In this document: positions 16,626 through 25,585 of the stretch, piece after piece
Numbering within the stretch: position 1 is the first letter of the stretch
Layout: every line of letters begins with the position of its first letter
From: an uncultured Rhodospirillales bacterium
GTDB taxonomy: Bacteria; Pseudomonadota; Alphaproteobacteria; Acetobacterales; Acetobacteraceae
Length of the DNA stretch: 34,234 nt
Assembly (NCBI GenBank): GCA_903845065.1
Contig: CAIMWH010000328.1
Location: 1-34,234 of the forward strand
Direction of reading: 5' to 3'
The notes under the pieces: generated by a model
Seen by the model: only the letters and a program-made list of their open reading frames with translations
Database searches by the model: none
What the model was told of the DNA's origin: nothing
Translations under genes and position numbers: made by a program

Positions 16626-19505
16626 CTATGGTGTGATTTCTACACCGGGGCCGGGGCGCAGGCCAAGAAACACAGAGTTGATCGCAGCCGGCGGCAACCC
16701 GAGCGGCATCAGCCAACCCCGCCCGGTGCGCCGGATACGTTCCGCCGGCGCGCCAATATCGAATGCCGCCATCGCCAGCCCCGCCCGCCACGCCAGCCCC
16801 AGCGTGAAGCACCATGTCTCGGGCCAGATCGAAGGCTGCCAGGCCAGCTGAATATCCTGCGCGCGTATCAACGCCACCGCCTCCGCCTCCCGGTACGGCC
16901 CGGTCACGAACACCCGGCCGGTGTCGAGCAAGGGCTCGTCGTCGCTGGTATGCCCGATAACGGTGAAGTGCAGATTAAGACCGCGCGCCGCCGCATCCCG
17001 CGCACAGGCCAGCAGGATGTCATACCCCTTCTCCACCCCGATGCCTCCGATGATGCCGATATGCCGTGGCGGCCCAGCAAAACCGCGCAACGGCGGATAC
17101 CCGCCATCATCCTCCAGCGGCGTCACCTCCGGCACCACCGCCGGGAAATGCCGCCGCAACCGCTGCGCCGCATCGACCGACGGCACCACGATCCGTCGGG
17201 ACGCCGCAAGGTCCGCCGCCGTGCGCGCCCGCAGCGCCGCCGCCGGCAGCGTATCGGTGATGCTTCGCCCAACCGCCGCCACGCAGGCATCGCACTCCGC
17301 CGGATCAGCCGGCTCGCCGCAATAGCGCCCATGCCGCCCCACCAGGCTGATCCGCGGGCAGAACCCAGCGTAGTCATGCACATGGGTCTCGATCGGCACC
17401 CCAAGCCGCGCGCCCAGAGTGATCACGTCATGGTGATGGCCGACGAGATGGTGCACCTCGATCCGCACCGGCCGATCCGCCCGCACCAACCGCGCAAGCG
17501 CGCCGATCTCGCGCGGCAGGCTGAAACACAAATTGGGAAACCCGCCCGCCGCGTCCCCCTCCTCGATCTGGCACAACCCGCGCACATACGCGGCCACCCC
17601 GGTGCGTGCGATCACCGAGCGCAGCACCACCGGACGCATGCCGGCCGCCCGGATCGCCGCACTGCGCTCCCGCACCACCCGCTCCACCCCGCCGCCGCTG
17701 GCATGGGTGATCAGCAGCACAGCCCCGCCCGCCATGCCACCATCGCGCCACCGCGTCGCATCGAACCGCCGCCGCGCCGCAGCCAACGGGTCCCGCCGCT
17801 GAAACGCCGCGATGCCGGCATGATAGCCGGGATGCAACCGCTCCAGGATGTCCAGGTTGCGCGCGATCAAATCCCCCCGCGCCGCGCCGAAACTCTGCCC
17901 GCCCAGATGCGCGACAAACACACCCGGCGCCGCCAAATGCCGCCACCCCGCCGCACTCGCCCGCCGGCAGAAATCATTCTCCTCGCCATAGCCCTGCGCA
18001 AACACATCCTCGCGGAACATCCCGGTGCCGGCGAGGCACTCATGGCGGATATACATGCAGAACCCCACCGCCGTCGGGATCTCCACCGCCACCCCGGAAT
18101 TGGCCGCCGCGGCCCACCCCGCCCAGCGCGCCAGTTCCCCCGCGCCCGGCGCCACGTTGCCACCGTCCACCGCCGGATAACTCAGGATGGTCGCGTCATT
18201 GGACAGCGGCGTCACCGTCCCGGCATCCGGGCGCGCATGCACCAGGTCGCGCAGCCCCTCAACCCATCCCGGCGGCACCAGCGTGTCGCTGTTGAGCAGC
18301 ACCACATCGTGCCGCCGCCGCAGCGCCAGCACGGCGCGCAACCCGGTGTTCACCGCCGCCGGAAACCCCCGGTTGATCGCATGGCGCAGCACCGTCACCC
18401 GCCGCCCGCCCGCCGCCCGGATCACCGCCGTCACCCGCGCCAGCGTCTCGGCCTCGGGCGAGGCGTCATCCACCACGATCACCCGGCAGCCCCGCGGCAA
18501 CGTCGCCAGCACCGAGGTAAGACACCCGGAGACAATGTCCCCCTGCCCATACACCGGTACCACCACCGCCACCGGCCGGTCCGGTTGTGGCCGCGGCGGC
18601 GTCGCCGCCACCGCCGCCGGCAAAGCCAACGGCGCCCCCAGATCCAACGGACTGCCCAGCAACGCCCCGCCATCCAGCCCGCTCACCGTGAACGGCCCCG
18701 CCATCCCGGCCAGCCGCCGCGCCGCGATCTGAAACCGCCGCGGCCGCGCCAGCGCCGCACCGGCCAGAATATTCTGGTCCCGCGCCGTCACCCGCAGCGC
18801 ATCCCCACCGGCCGACCGCACCACCACCACCGGGTCCCGATCGGGCGCACCGGGATGCCAGGCCCACCCCGCCAGCCCCTCCCCGGTTGCGGCGACAAAC
18901 CCCTCGATCCGATTGATCCGGTCGATCCGCAGCGGGCTGCCCAGCAACGCCCGCCCATCCACGCTCACCGAAACCACCCGGGTCCCCGGCAAGATCCGCC
19001 GCCGCCCGGCCCGTACCGCCACCCCGTCCACCTCGATGCGCAGGCTGCCCGGCCCGCGCTGGCGCACCACCAGCACCCCGTCCTCGCCGCAGCCGCACCA
19101 TCCCGGACCGCCGGCAACCCCGTCCGCCAGGTCCCACACCCCGCCCGCCGCCGGCAACGCATGGGCGGACAGCGCACGCCCCAGCGTCACCGCCGCCGCC
19201 GCATCACGCATCCGATGTTGCAGGGAGGCCAGGGTGAACCAGATTTCCCGGCTGTCCTGCCGCGCCGCCAGCGACCGCAGCAAATCCGCCGCCGACCGCA
19301 ATTCGCCCACCCGGATGCGCGCAATCGCCACCGCCAGCCCGATGCCAGGGTCAGAGGGCGCGATCCGGTGCGCCCGCTCGATCCAGCGCAGCGCCTCCGC
19401 GTTGCCCCCTGCCTCCCCCGCAACCCGGCTGCGCTCGGCCGCCGCGGTCGCATTGGCCCGGAACCAATCCGCCTGCGACATCGCCACAGACGGCGCCTCC
19501 GCCAT
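16626..19505 (-). CDS. Large glycosyltransferase: GT2 domain plus GT4-like domain
   Basis: A 959-residue, probably cytoplasmic, protein. Residues 10-120 are helical and TPR-like. Residues 120-300 hold a beta-rich region with a repeated ALLGSPL motif (187-192 and 281-287). Residues 311-540 form a GT2 (GT-A) domain: VAVVVPVYGQGD, VIVVDDASPE, LLNSDTLVPPGW with the metal/nucleotide Asp, and GYGEENDFCRRA with the probable catalytic acid. Residues 595-945 resemble a GT4 (GT-B) domain that includes HVHDYAGFCPR, four cysteines (716, 729, 738, 741) that could bind metal, and a GGIGVEKGYDILL donor-side motif. Two active sites in one chain suggest stepwise building of a disaccharide or polymer. The ATG at 19505, 7 bases after the SEL1 stop with AAGG before it, is preferred over longer frames. 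Confidence 0.9.
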   Translation of the reverse strand: MAEAPSVAMSQADWFRANATAAAERSRVAGEAGGNAEALRWIERAHRIAPSDPGIGLAVAIARIRVGELRSAADLLRSLAARQDSREIWFTLASLQHRMRDAAAAVTLGRALSAHALPAAGGVWDLADGVAGGPGWCGCGEDGVLVVRQRGPGSLRIEVDGVAVRAGRRRILPGTRVVSVSVDGRALLGSPLRIDRINRIEGFVAATGEGLAGWAWHPGAPDRDPVVVVRSAGGDALRVTARDQNILAGAALARPRRFQIAARRLAGMAGPFTVSGLDGGALLGSPLDLGAPLALPAAVAATPPRPQPDRPVAVVVPVYGQGDIVSGCLTSVLATLPRGCRVIVVDDASPEAETLARVTAVIRAAGGRRVTVLRHAINRGFPAAVNTGLRAVLALRRRHDVVLLNSDTLVPPGWVEGLRDLVHARPDAGTVTPLSNDATILSYPAVDGGNVAPGAGELARWAGWAAAANSGVAVEIPTAVGFCMYIRHECLAGTGMFREDVFAQGYGEENDFCRRASAAGWRHLAAPGVFVAHLGGQSFGAARGDLIARNLDILERLHPGYHAGIAAFQRRDPLAAARRRFDATRWRDGGMAGGAVLLITHASGGGVERVVRERSAAIRAAGMRPVVLRSVIARTGVAAYVRGLCQIEEGDAAGGFPNLCFSLPREIGALARLVRADRPVRIEVHHLVGHHHDVITLGARLGVPIETHVHDYAGFCPRISLVGRHGRYCGEPADPAECDACVAAVGRSITDTLPAAALRARTAADLAASRRIVVPSVDAAQRLRRHFPAVVPEVTPLEDDGGYPPLRGFAGPPRHIGIIGGIGVEKGYDILLACARDAAARGLNLHFTVIGHTSDDEPLLDTGRVFVTGPYREAEAVALIRAQDIQLAWQPSIWPETWCFTLGLAWRAGLAMAAFDIGAPAERIRRTGRGWLMPLGLPPAAINSVFLGLRPGPGVEITP

Positions 19506-19512
19506 CCTTGCT

Positions 19513-21354
19513 CTAGCCGGCGGGCAGCCCGGCCGGAGCCGTCTGCTCAACTGCCCCGTTCGGCGGCATCCCAACCGCCGGCGTCTCAGCCGCCGGCAGC
19601 GCCGCAAGGTCGCCCTGCGCCTCGGTCAGCCCCTTCTCCAGCGCCTGGTTGAACCAGAACCGCGCCTCGTCGACGTTGGTTTCCCCGGTCAAACCGCGCG
19701 CCAGGTAACGCCCGAGCATCAACTGCGCGAACGCATGCCCGCGCTCCGCCGCTTGGCGGAACCAGCCCAGCGCCGCCGGTCGATCCCACGGCACATCATG
19801 CCCGCCACCCAGCATCGCCCCCATGGCGAACATCGCGCCGACATGGCCCAGCTTGGCTGCCCGCTCGAAGAACACCAGCGCCTGGGCATGGTCCTTGTCC
19901 CCGCCGGTGCCATTCACCAGCAGTTCCGCATAGGCCACCAGGGCATCGATCATTCCCGCCTCGGCCGCCATCGCGATCCACTTGCGCCCCTCCACCGGAT
20001 CGGCCGTGGTGCCCCGCCCTTCGACCACCATCCGGCCATACCAGTAGCGCGCGTTGACCACGTTCTCCGCGGCCCGGCGCAGCCACACCAGCGCCTCCGC
20101 ATCGTTGCGCGCCACGCCGACGCCCTCTGCGAGGCAGATCCCGTAGTTGTAGGCCCCCACCGGGTCGCCGTTCTGCGCCTCCTTCTCGAACCACTCGCGG
20201 GTGCGCTCGGCCTCCTCGGGCGCCGCCTCCCGCTTCAGCACGATCGAGGCGAGATCGTAGCGTGACGCCGTGTCCCCCGCCTCGGCCGACTGGCGGAACC
20301 ACCGCGCCGCCTCCTCCGGATCACGCGGCGTGCCCAGGCCATTGAGGTGCATCAACCCCAACGCCCGCGCCGCCACCCGATGCCCGCCCTCGGCCGCCCG
20401 GCGATACCACATCGCCGCCTCGGCATGGTTGGGCGGCAGGTCGCCACCGCGCGCATACAAATCACCGACGAAGGCCGCCGCATCGATGTCGCCCTGCAAG
20501 GCGGCCCGGCGCAGCCACGACTCGCCCTCCTGCACATCCTTCGCAACGCCACGGCCCTCGAACAGCACCATCCCGTAGCGGGTCTGCGCCGCCCGCAGGT
20601 TCCGCTCCGCCGCCTGGCGATAGTACTCCATCGCCCCCGGCGGATCGGCCGGCACCCCCTGGCCCTGCTCGGTCATCGCCCCGCGCAGATACAAAGCCGT
20701 CGCCAGCCCGGCATCCGCCGCCGCGACAATCCAGCGATACGACTCTGCATGCAGCGCCGGGTCTTCCTTGCGCAACAGCGCCAGCCCGTAGCCGAGGCAC
20801 CCCTGCGGACAATTCCCCTCGGCCGACAACCGGTACAGCCGCTCGGCCTCGGCCAGATCGCGAATATCGTCCGGGCCCGAGGTCAGGATATAGGCCAGCA
20901 ACGCCTGCCCATCCGCCGCACCCGAGGCCGCCGATCGCCGCGCCCATACCACCGCACTGGCGTAGTCGGGCTTGCCCGGCTCCTCCACGCCAAACAGCGC
21001 CGAGGACGGCCGGGCGCCAGAAATCCCGGACACATCGGCGTCCCGGCTGGCATGCGGCCCGATCATCCCCTGCACGAACAGCGCCGCCAGCAGCGCCTGC
21101 GCCTCCAGGTCGCCATGCTCGGCCGCGCGTTCCAGCCAGAACGCCCCATCCCGCAGGCTGCGCGGTACCCCGCCGCCTTCGAGATACGCCCGCCCGATCA
21201 GATACTCCGCCCGCTTGTTGCCGGCCTGCGCCAGCGGCGTGAGTTCCTTGAACGCGGCAAACCGGTCACCGGCGGCAATCTGCGCCTCGGCGCGTTGCAG
21301 CCGGCTCGCCTCGGAGGCGAACACCTTGGTGAATTTGCCCAACAGCCCGCTCAT
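19513..21354 (-). CDS. SEL1-like repeat protein
   Basis: A 613-residue protein made almost entirely of SEL1/TPR-like helix pairs of about 36 residues, with roughly a dozen units. Clear examples are AAMWYRRAAEGGHRVAARAL, AARWFRQSAEAGDTASRYDL, and ALGWFRQAAERGHAFAQLML. It opens MSGLLGKFTKVFASEASRLQ with no signal peptide, so it is probably cytoplasmic. An Ala/Pro/Thr-rich tail closes it. SEL1 solenoids act as protein-protein scaffolds. The neighbouring exporter and glycosyltransferases suggest it organises or recruits the substrate of that machinery. The ATG at 21354 has GGAGAGG nine bases upstream and lies 55 bases after the HlyD-type gene. The upstream extension to 21486 would overlap the HlyD gene and is rejected. 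Confidence 0.92.
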   Translation of the reverse strand: MSGLLGKFTKVFASEASRLQRAEAQIAAGDRFAAFKELTPLAQAGNKRAEYLIGRAYLEGGGVPRSLRDGAFWLERAAEHGDLEAQALLAALFVQGMIGPHASRDADVSGISGARPSSALFGVEEPGKPDYASAVVWARRSAASGAADGQALLAYILTSGPDDIRDLAEAERLYRLSAEGNCPQGCLGYGLALLRKEDPALHAESYRWIVAAADAGLATALYLRGAMTEQGQGVPADPPGAMEYYRQAAERNLRAAQTRYGMVLFEGRGVAKDVQEGESWLRRAALQGDIDAAAFVGDLYARGGDLPPNHAEAAMWYRRAAEGGHRVAARALGLMHLNGLGTPRDPEEAARWFRQSAEAGDTASRYDLASIVLKREAAPEEAERTREWFEKEAQNGDPVGAYNYGICLAEGVGVARNDAEALVWLRRAAENVVNARYWYGRMVVEGRGTTADPVEGRKWIAMAAEAGMIDALVAYAELLVNGTGGDKDHAQALVFFERAAKLGHVGAMFAMGAMLGGGHDVPWDRPAALGWFRQAAERGHAFAQLMLGRYLARGLTGETNVDEARFWFNQALEKGLTEAQGDLAALPAAETPAVGMPPNGAVEQTAPAGLPAG

Positions 21355-21409
21355 GGCACCAGCCTCTCCTTGCCCGCGCGTGCGACGCTTCGGCGTTCCA
21401 TCAACCCTC

Positions 21410-22891
21410 TCATGGCTCGCGGAAGGATTCCGTGGTCGCCGGAATAATCCGCGCGAACAGGTATTCCATGAACGTCCGCCGCCCAACCATGATGTCGATC
21501 GTCACCTGCATGCCCGGCACCGGCTTGAAGCCGGGCGGAACTCCCATCAGGTTCAAGTCCTGCATTTCCACCCGCCCCTTGTAGAACAGGTTACCGAAAC
21601 TCTGCTGCGCCGTGCTGAGATCCGACGGCGCGGTCAGCGGATTGTACGGATTGCGGCTCGCATCGGGGCTGATCACCCGAACCTTGCCGGTGCCCACCCC
21701 GTGCGTCACGTAGGGAAACGTGTCGAACTTGATGGTGGCGCGCTGGCCGGGCCGCACGAACCCAACCGAGGCGCCATCGATCAGCACTTCGCACTCCAAC
21801 GCGGAATCCAACGGCGTCAACTGGATCAACTGGGTGCCGGTGGTCGCCACCGTGCCGGCGTTGATCGGCGACACCGCCAGCACCGTGGCATCGAACGGCG
21901 CCCGCAGTTCCACCATTGCCAGCGACTGGGTCGCCCGCTCCAAGCCGTCCCGGGCCTGGGCAAGTTTGTCGCTCTGATCCTTCTTCGCCTGCGAGGTCGT
22001 CGCGCGCCAGGTCTCCAGCGCCGCATCCCGATCCGCCTTCTTGGACGCAAGGCTCGCCCTGGCCTGCGCCACCTGCGCCTTGGCGGCATCGAGGGTGCGC
22101 TGCATTTCCGCCCGCTGATCGGACGCGGACATCGTGTTCAACTCGCTGCCCACGCCAAGCCGCCCCAACTCGCGCCGCTTGTCCTCAACCCGGCTCGCCA
22201 GCCCCACCCGCTCGGTATAGCCGCGGATATCCGCCTCGCCCTGGAACACCTGCGCCTGCAACGCCGCGATCTGCTGGTTGAAACTCTCGATCTGGAACGT
22301 CAACTCGGCATGCCGCTGGGTGAACAGCGAGGCCTGCAACTCGCCATGGCGAGACCCGTCGGACAAATACGTCCGCCCCGACAACTCAGCGTCGAGCCGG
22401 CGGATTTCCTGCGTCAACGCATCCACCTGGTCGGTATAGTTGGTCTTGTCGGCCGTTGCATTGGTGGGGTCGAGCGTCATCAGCAGATCGCCCTTCTTCA
22501 CCGTCATGCCCGGCCGCGCGAGAATCGCCCGGATCATCCCGGTTTCCAGCGCCGCGATCCCGGTCTGCGGCTCGATGGTCACAATCTGGCCGGGCGCCGT
22601 CACCACACGATCGATCGGCATCACCAAAGCGATGGTGAACAGCATGAAAAACATCGAGAAAATAATATAAACCGTGAACCGCGACCGCAGCGGCACCGGC
22701 TGCGCCAACTGCGTGGCCGCCGGCGATTCATATTCAAGCAGGATCTGCGTCGTCCGCGCCGCATCCGCCGTCGCAACCTCGCGGTTCGCCGGCCCCACGG
22801 TCATGCTCTGGCCGGACGGTACGCCCGGCGGCTTCGGTGAAACCGCAACATTGGTGTCGCCTGCCTTGGTATCGGTGGGAACATTTGCCAT
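21410..22891 (-). CDS. Type I secretion periplasmic adaptor, HlyD/MFP family
   Basis: A 493-residue membrane-fusion protein. A cytoplasmic N-terminal tail of about 70 residues leads into one membrane helix (72-92). A lipoyl-like half (DRVVTAPGQIVTIEPQTGIAAL, with GMTVKKGDLL), a long coiled-coil hairpin of heptads (about 150-310) and the closing lipoyl/beta-barrel part (ELRAPFDATV, FVRPGQRATIKFDTFPY, PVPGMQVTIDIMVG) follow. It should bridge the inner-membrane ABC exporter and an outer-membrane TolC-type channel; no such channel gene is present here. The ATG at 22891 is 14 bases after the exporter stop, with AAGGGGAA upstream. The longer frame to 22981 overlaps the exporter and is rejected. Confidence 0.94.
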   Translation of the reverse strand: MANVPTDTKAGDTNVAVSPKPPGVPSGQSMTVGPANREVATADAARTTQILLEYESPAATQLAQPVPLRSRFTVYIIFSMFFMLFTIALVMPIDRVVTAPGQIVTIEPQTGIAALETGMIRAILARPGMTVKKGDLLMTLDPTNATADKTNYTDQVDALTQEIRRLDAELSGRTYLSDGSRHGELQASLFTQRHAELTFQIESFNQQIAALQAQVFQGEADIRGYTERVGLASRVEDKRRELGRLGVGSELNTMSASDQRAEMQRTLDAAKAQVAQARASLASKKADRDAALETWRATTSQAKKDQSDKLAQARDGLERATQSLAMVELRAPFDATVLAVSPINAGTVATTGTQLIQLTPLDSALECEVLIDGASVGFVRPGQRATIKFDTFPYVTHGVGTGKVRVISPDASRNPYNPLTAPSDLSTAQQSFGNLFYKGRVEMQDLNLMGVPPGFKPVPGMQVTIDIMVGRRTFMEYLFARIIPATTESFREP

Positions 22892-22905
22892 TTTCGTGTT
22901 CCCCT

Positions 22906-25173
22906 TCAGGCGCCAGGCACCAACGCGGTCGACTTCTTGCTCGACCGGAAGCTTTCCATATGGCGGTTCTGCTGCTGCCAAAGCTGGCGATACACGGTGC
23001 AGGTTTCCAGCAACTGGGTGTGCGGCCCGATATCCATCACCTTGCCGCGATCCATCACCAGGATTTGATCGCTATCAACCAGCGACGAAAGCCGGTGCGA
23101 GACGATCACCATGGTCCGGTTGGCGGCGATGCGCGAAATATTGGCGTTCACCAGCGCCTCGCTTTCCGGATCGAGCGCGCTGGTCGCCTCGTCGAGGATC
23201 AACAGCCGCGGGTCATGGATCAGCGCGCGCGCAATCGCCAAACGCTGGCGCTGCCCGCCCGAAAGGTTCGGCGAACCTTCCTCCACGATCGTCTCGTAGC
23301 CCATCGGCATGCGCTCGATGAATTCCTCCGCGCCGGCCAACCGCGCCGCGCGCACCGCATCGGTCAGCGTCAGTCCCTGCCGCCCGGCCAGCAAATTCTC
23401 GCGCACCGTGCCGCGGAACAGGAAGTTCTCCTGCAACACCACGCCGAAGCTGCGGCGCAGATGCGACAGATTGATCTCGCGCATATCCACGCCGTCGATC
23501 TTGATCTGCCCCTCGTATTCCCGGTTGATGCCCTGCAACAGCCTGGTGATGGTCGACTTGCCCGAACCGGACCGCCCGACCAGGCCCAGAATAGTCCCCG
23601 CCGGCACGTCGAACGACACGCCATCGAGCGCGCGGTTCTTCGAGCCCGGATAGGTGAACTTCACGTCGCGGAACGACAGCGCCCCCTCGAAGCGCGGCCG
23701 CAGCCCAACGCTCGGGTTCACCGTCTCGGGCCGGTTGTTCAGCACCATGCCGGCCATCGCGATGCCCGAGCGCACTTCCTCCAGGTCCTGCATCAGCCGC
23801 GCCATCGACATCAACGGGCCCGACACGCGATTGGCCACCATCATGAACGCCACGATCGAGCCGACGCTGGCCGATCCGCCGGTCACTGACATATAGGCGC
23901 CGATCATCAGCACGCCGCGCGTCATCAGCGTGTCCATCGGGGTGACCAGGGTTTCCGGCCAGTTCGAGATATCGTCGAGCTTGCGCCGCCAATAGGCCGA
24001 CTCGGCCGCCCGTCGATCCCACGCATCGCGCTGCGCCGGCTCCAATGCCAACGACTTGATGGTGCGGATGCCGTGCAGCGTTTCCACCAGGATGGTGTTC
24101 TTGCGCACCTCGGTGCTGAGATAATGCGCGTACACCCGGCGGATCGGGCCGATGAACACCGCGATGATCAGCGCCATCACGCCACCCAGCGCCAGCACCA
24201 TCCACGCCAGCGGCACGCTCATCCAGAACAGCACCGGCAGCACCACGATCAGGTTGATCATGTCGAAAATGGTCGTCATCATCTTGCCGGTGACGAACGA
24301 ACGGACCTTCTGGGTCTGCTGGATTAGGTAGCCGATATGGCCGGTGGGCGTGCGCTCGAAGTAGTCGATCGGCAGCCCGAGCAACCGGCGGAACACGAAC
24401 AAATTGATCTTGAGGTCGAGTCGCAGCGCGATAATGGCGGTCAACTGCCGGCGCACATAGCCCAGCATCGTCTCGTAAACCACCGCCAGCAACAGCACCA
24501 TGCTCGCCATCAGCAGCGTCGACAGCGCCTTGTAGGCCACCACCTTGTCGATCACGAGCATGGTCAGCAGCGGCGGCACAACCGAAAGGAACGCCATCAC
24601 GATCGAGCCGATGGTGATGTCGCGGATCACCCCGCGCTCGGTGGCCACCACGCGCGCCACCCAGCCGATGCCCCAGGCCTCGTTATCGGTCCGGCTCTGC
24701 TGGTCCGGGCGCAGCATGAGCACTTCGCCGGCCCACAACTGCGACAGCCGCAGCTCGTCCACCGGCACGCCGTCCTGCTCCACCGCAACCGCGGGGTCCT
24801 TCAACCACACCACGTTGCGCACCGCGTCGGGCCGCGCCATCACCGAGGCGCTGCCGTCCCGCATCAACAGAACAACCGCGCCCATCCCCTTGAGCTTCAA
24901 CAACTCGCGCCAGCTCAACCGCACCGCGCGACACCAAAGCCCGGACAGCCCCACCCATTCGGCCAGCGCGGCCGGCGACGGCACCTGTCCCGGCTTCAGC
25001 CGCAAATCCTCGCGATCGAGTTCCGCGCCAAGATCCCGCGCGGCCATCGATACGGCCATCAAGCAAAGCTCAAGCGGTGTCTGCGACGGTCCGTCAGCGG
25101 TCGGGTCGGGGGCAGTCAAATTGCGCGGATCGGAGTCCAAAAGTTCCACCTCATCACTTGCACCGACGGGCAT
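22906..25173 (-). CDS. Type I secretion ABC exporter with degenerate C39-like domain
   Basis: A 755-residue inner-membrane exporter (LapB/HlyB type). Residues 35-155 have the size and helical pattern of a C39 peptidase domain, but I find no convincing catalytic His: the expected His-x-Val-Val-Leu region reads MGAVVLLM. It is therefore probably a substrate-recognition C39-like domain and the cargo would lack a double-glycine leader. Six membrane helices occupy about 185-450. The ATPase domain has Walker A GRSGSGKS (533-540), LSGGQRQR (637-644) and Walker B LLILDEATSALD (657-668). It is the first gene of the minus-strand block. The start is uncertain: ATG at 25173 is used here, GTG at 25188 and TTG at 25185 are alternatives. 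Confidence 0.93.
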   Translation of the reverse strand: MPVGASDEVELLDSDPRNLTAPDPTADGPSQTPLELCLMAVSMAARDLGAELDREDLRLKPGQVPSPAALAEWVGLSGLWCRAVRLSWRELLKLKGMGAVVLLMRDGSASVMARPDAVRNVVWLKDPAVAVEQDGVPVDELRLSQLWAGEVLMLRPDQQSRTDNEAWGIGWVARVVATERGVIRDITIGSIVMAFLSVVPPLLTMLVIDKVVAYKALSTLLMASMVLLLAVVYETMLGYVRRQLTAIIALRLDLKINLFVFRRLLGLPIDYFERTPTGHIGYLIQQTQKVRSFVTGKMMTTIFDMINLIVVLPVLFWMSVPLAWMVLALGGVMALIIAVFIGPIRRVYAHYLSTEVRKNTILVETLHGIRTIKSLALEPAQRDAWDRRAAESAYWRRKLDDISNWPETLVTPMDTLMTRGVLMIGAYMSVTGGSASVGSIVAFMMVANRVSGPLMSMARLMQDLEEVRSGIAMAGMVLNNRPETVNPSVGLRPRFEGALSFRDVKFTYPGSKNRALDGVSFDVPAGTILGLVGRSGSGKSTITRLLQGINREYEGQIKIDGVDMREINLSHLRRSFGVVLQENFLFRGTVRENLLAGRQGLTLTDAVRAARLAGAEEFIERMPMGYETIVEEGSPNLSGGQRQRLAIARALIHDPRLLILDEATSALDPESEALVNANISRIAANRTMVIVSHRLSSLVDSDQILVMDRGKVMDIGPHTQLLETCTVYRQLWQQQNRHMESFRSSKKSTALVPGA

Positions 25174-25585
25174 CCGATCGGCCAACACCTATCGACGCCC
25201 AAGTCATCGACACCCAACCCGCCGACGCCACTTGCCGCCGACGCGTCCTGTTCATCGTTCCATCCCGGACAAACGCCCTGAACAGCGGCCCGGAAACCGG
25301 GCTGCACGGGCTTATACAGCGACTGTCTCGCACACCCAAGTACGACAGACGCTTCTACATATAGCATATGCGTGAAGCAAAAATTATGAAAAGCCGGACA
25401 GCTTCAGTTCGACATCGTTCCACACCCCATGGCGCACCAAATGATTGCGCCCCCCGGCCGTGCGTGGCATGCACCCCGCATCGGCCGCTGCGGGCCCGGC
25501 AACGAAACGCCCCTCAGCGCGCGCCCGAAAGCCTGCACGTCAGCCTGCACGTCAGCCTGCAAGAAAGCGTGAGAGTCCCGCCGCC
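25174..25585. promoter_or_regulatory. Divergent intergenic region between exporter and peptidoglycan-binding gene
   Basis: About 410 bases without a credible gene. An AT-rich patch at 25356-25392, unusual for this DNA, contains CATAT/ATATG around AGC at 25358-25370, which on the minus strand gives a TATATG -10-like hexamer for the exporter operon. I could not fit a convincing -35 box. The rest is ordinary GC-rich sequence plus a 12-base tandem repeat near the right end. Short open frames here (for example 25368-25589) have no protein-like features. Confidence 0.3.
25531..25566. repeat. 12-base tandem repeat, about three units
   Basis: GCCTGCACGTCA occurs twice in succession (25531-25554) and a third, diverged unit begins GCCTGCA at 25555. 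The tract ends about 20 bases before the start codon of the peptidoglycan-binding protein, so a change in copy number could alter its 5' leader. Confidence 0.7.

Noticed and set aside
16611-19652. A 1013-codon open frame antisense to the large glycosyltransferase
   Set aside because: The translation is Arg/Pro/His-rich without any domain, while the minus-strand frame has clear GT2 and GT4 motifs.
25531-25566. Possible CRISPR-like array
   Set aside because: Direct tandem units of 12 bases without spacers; no cas genes in the window.
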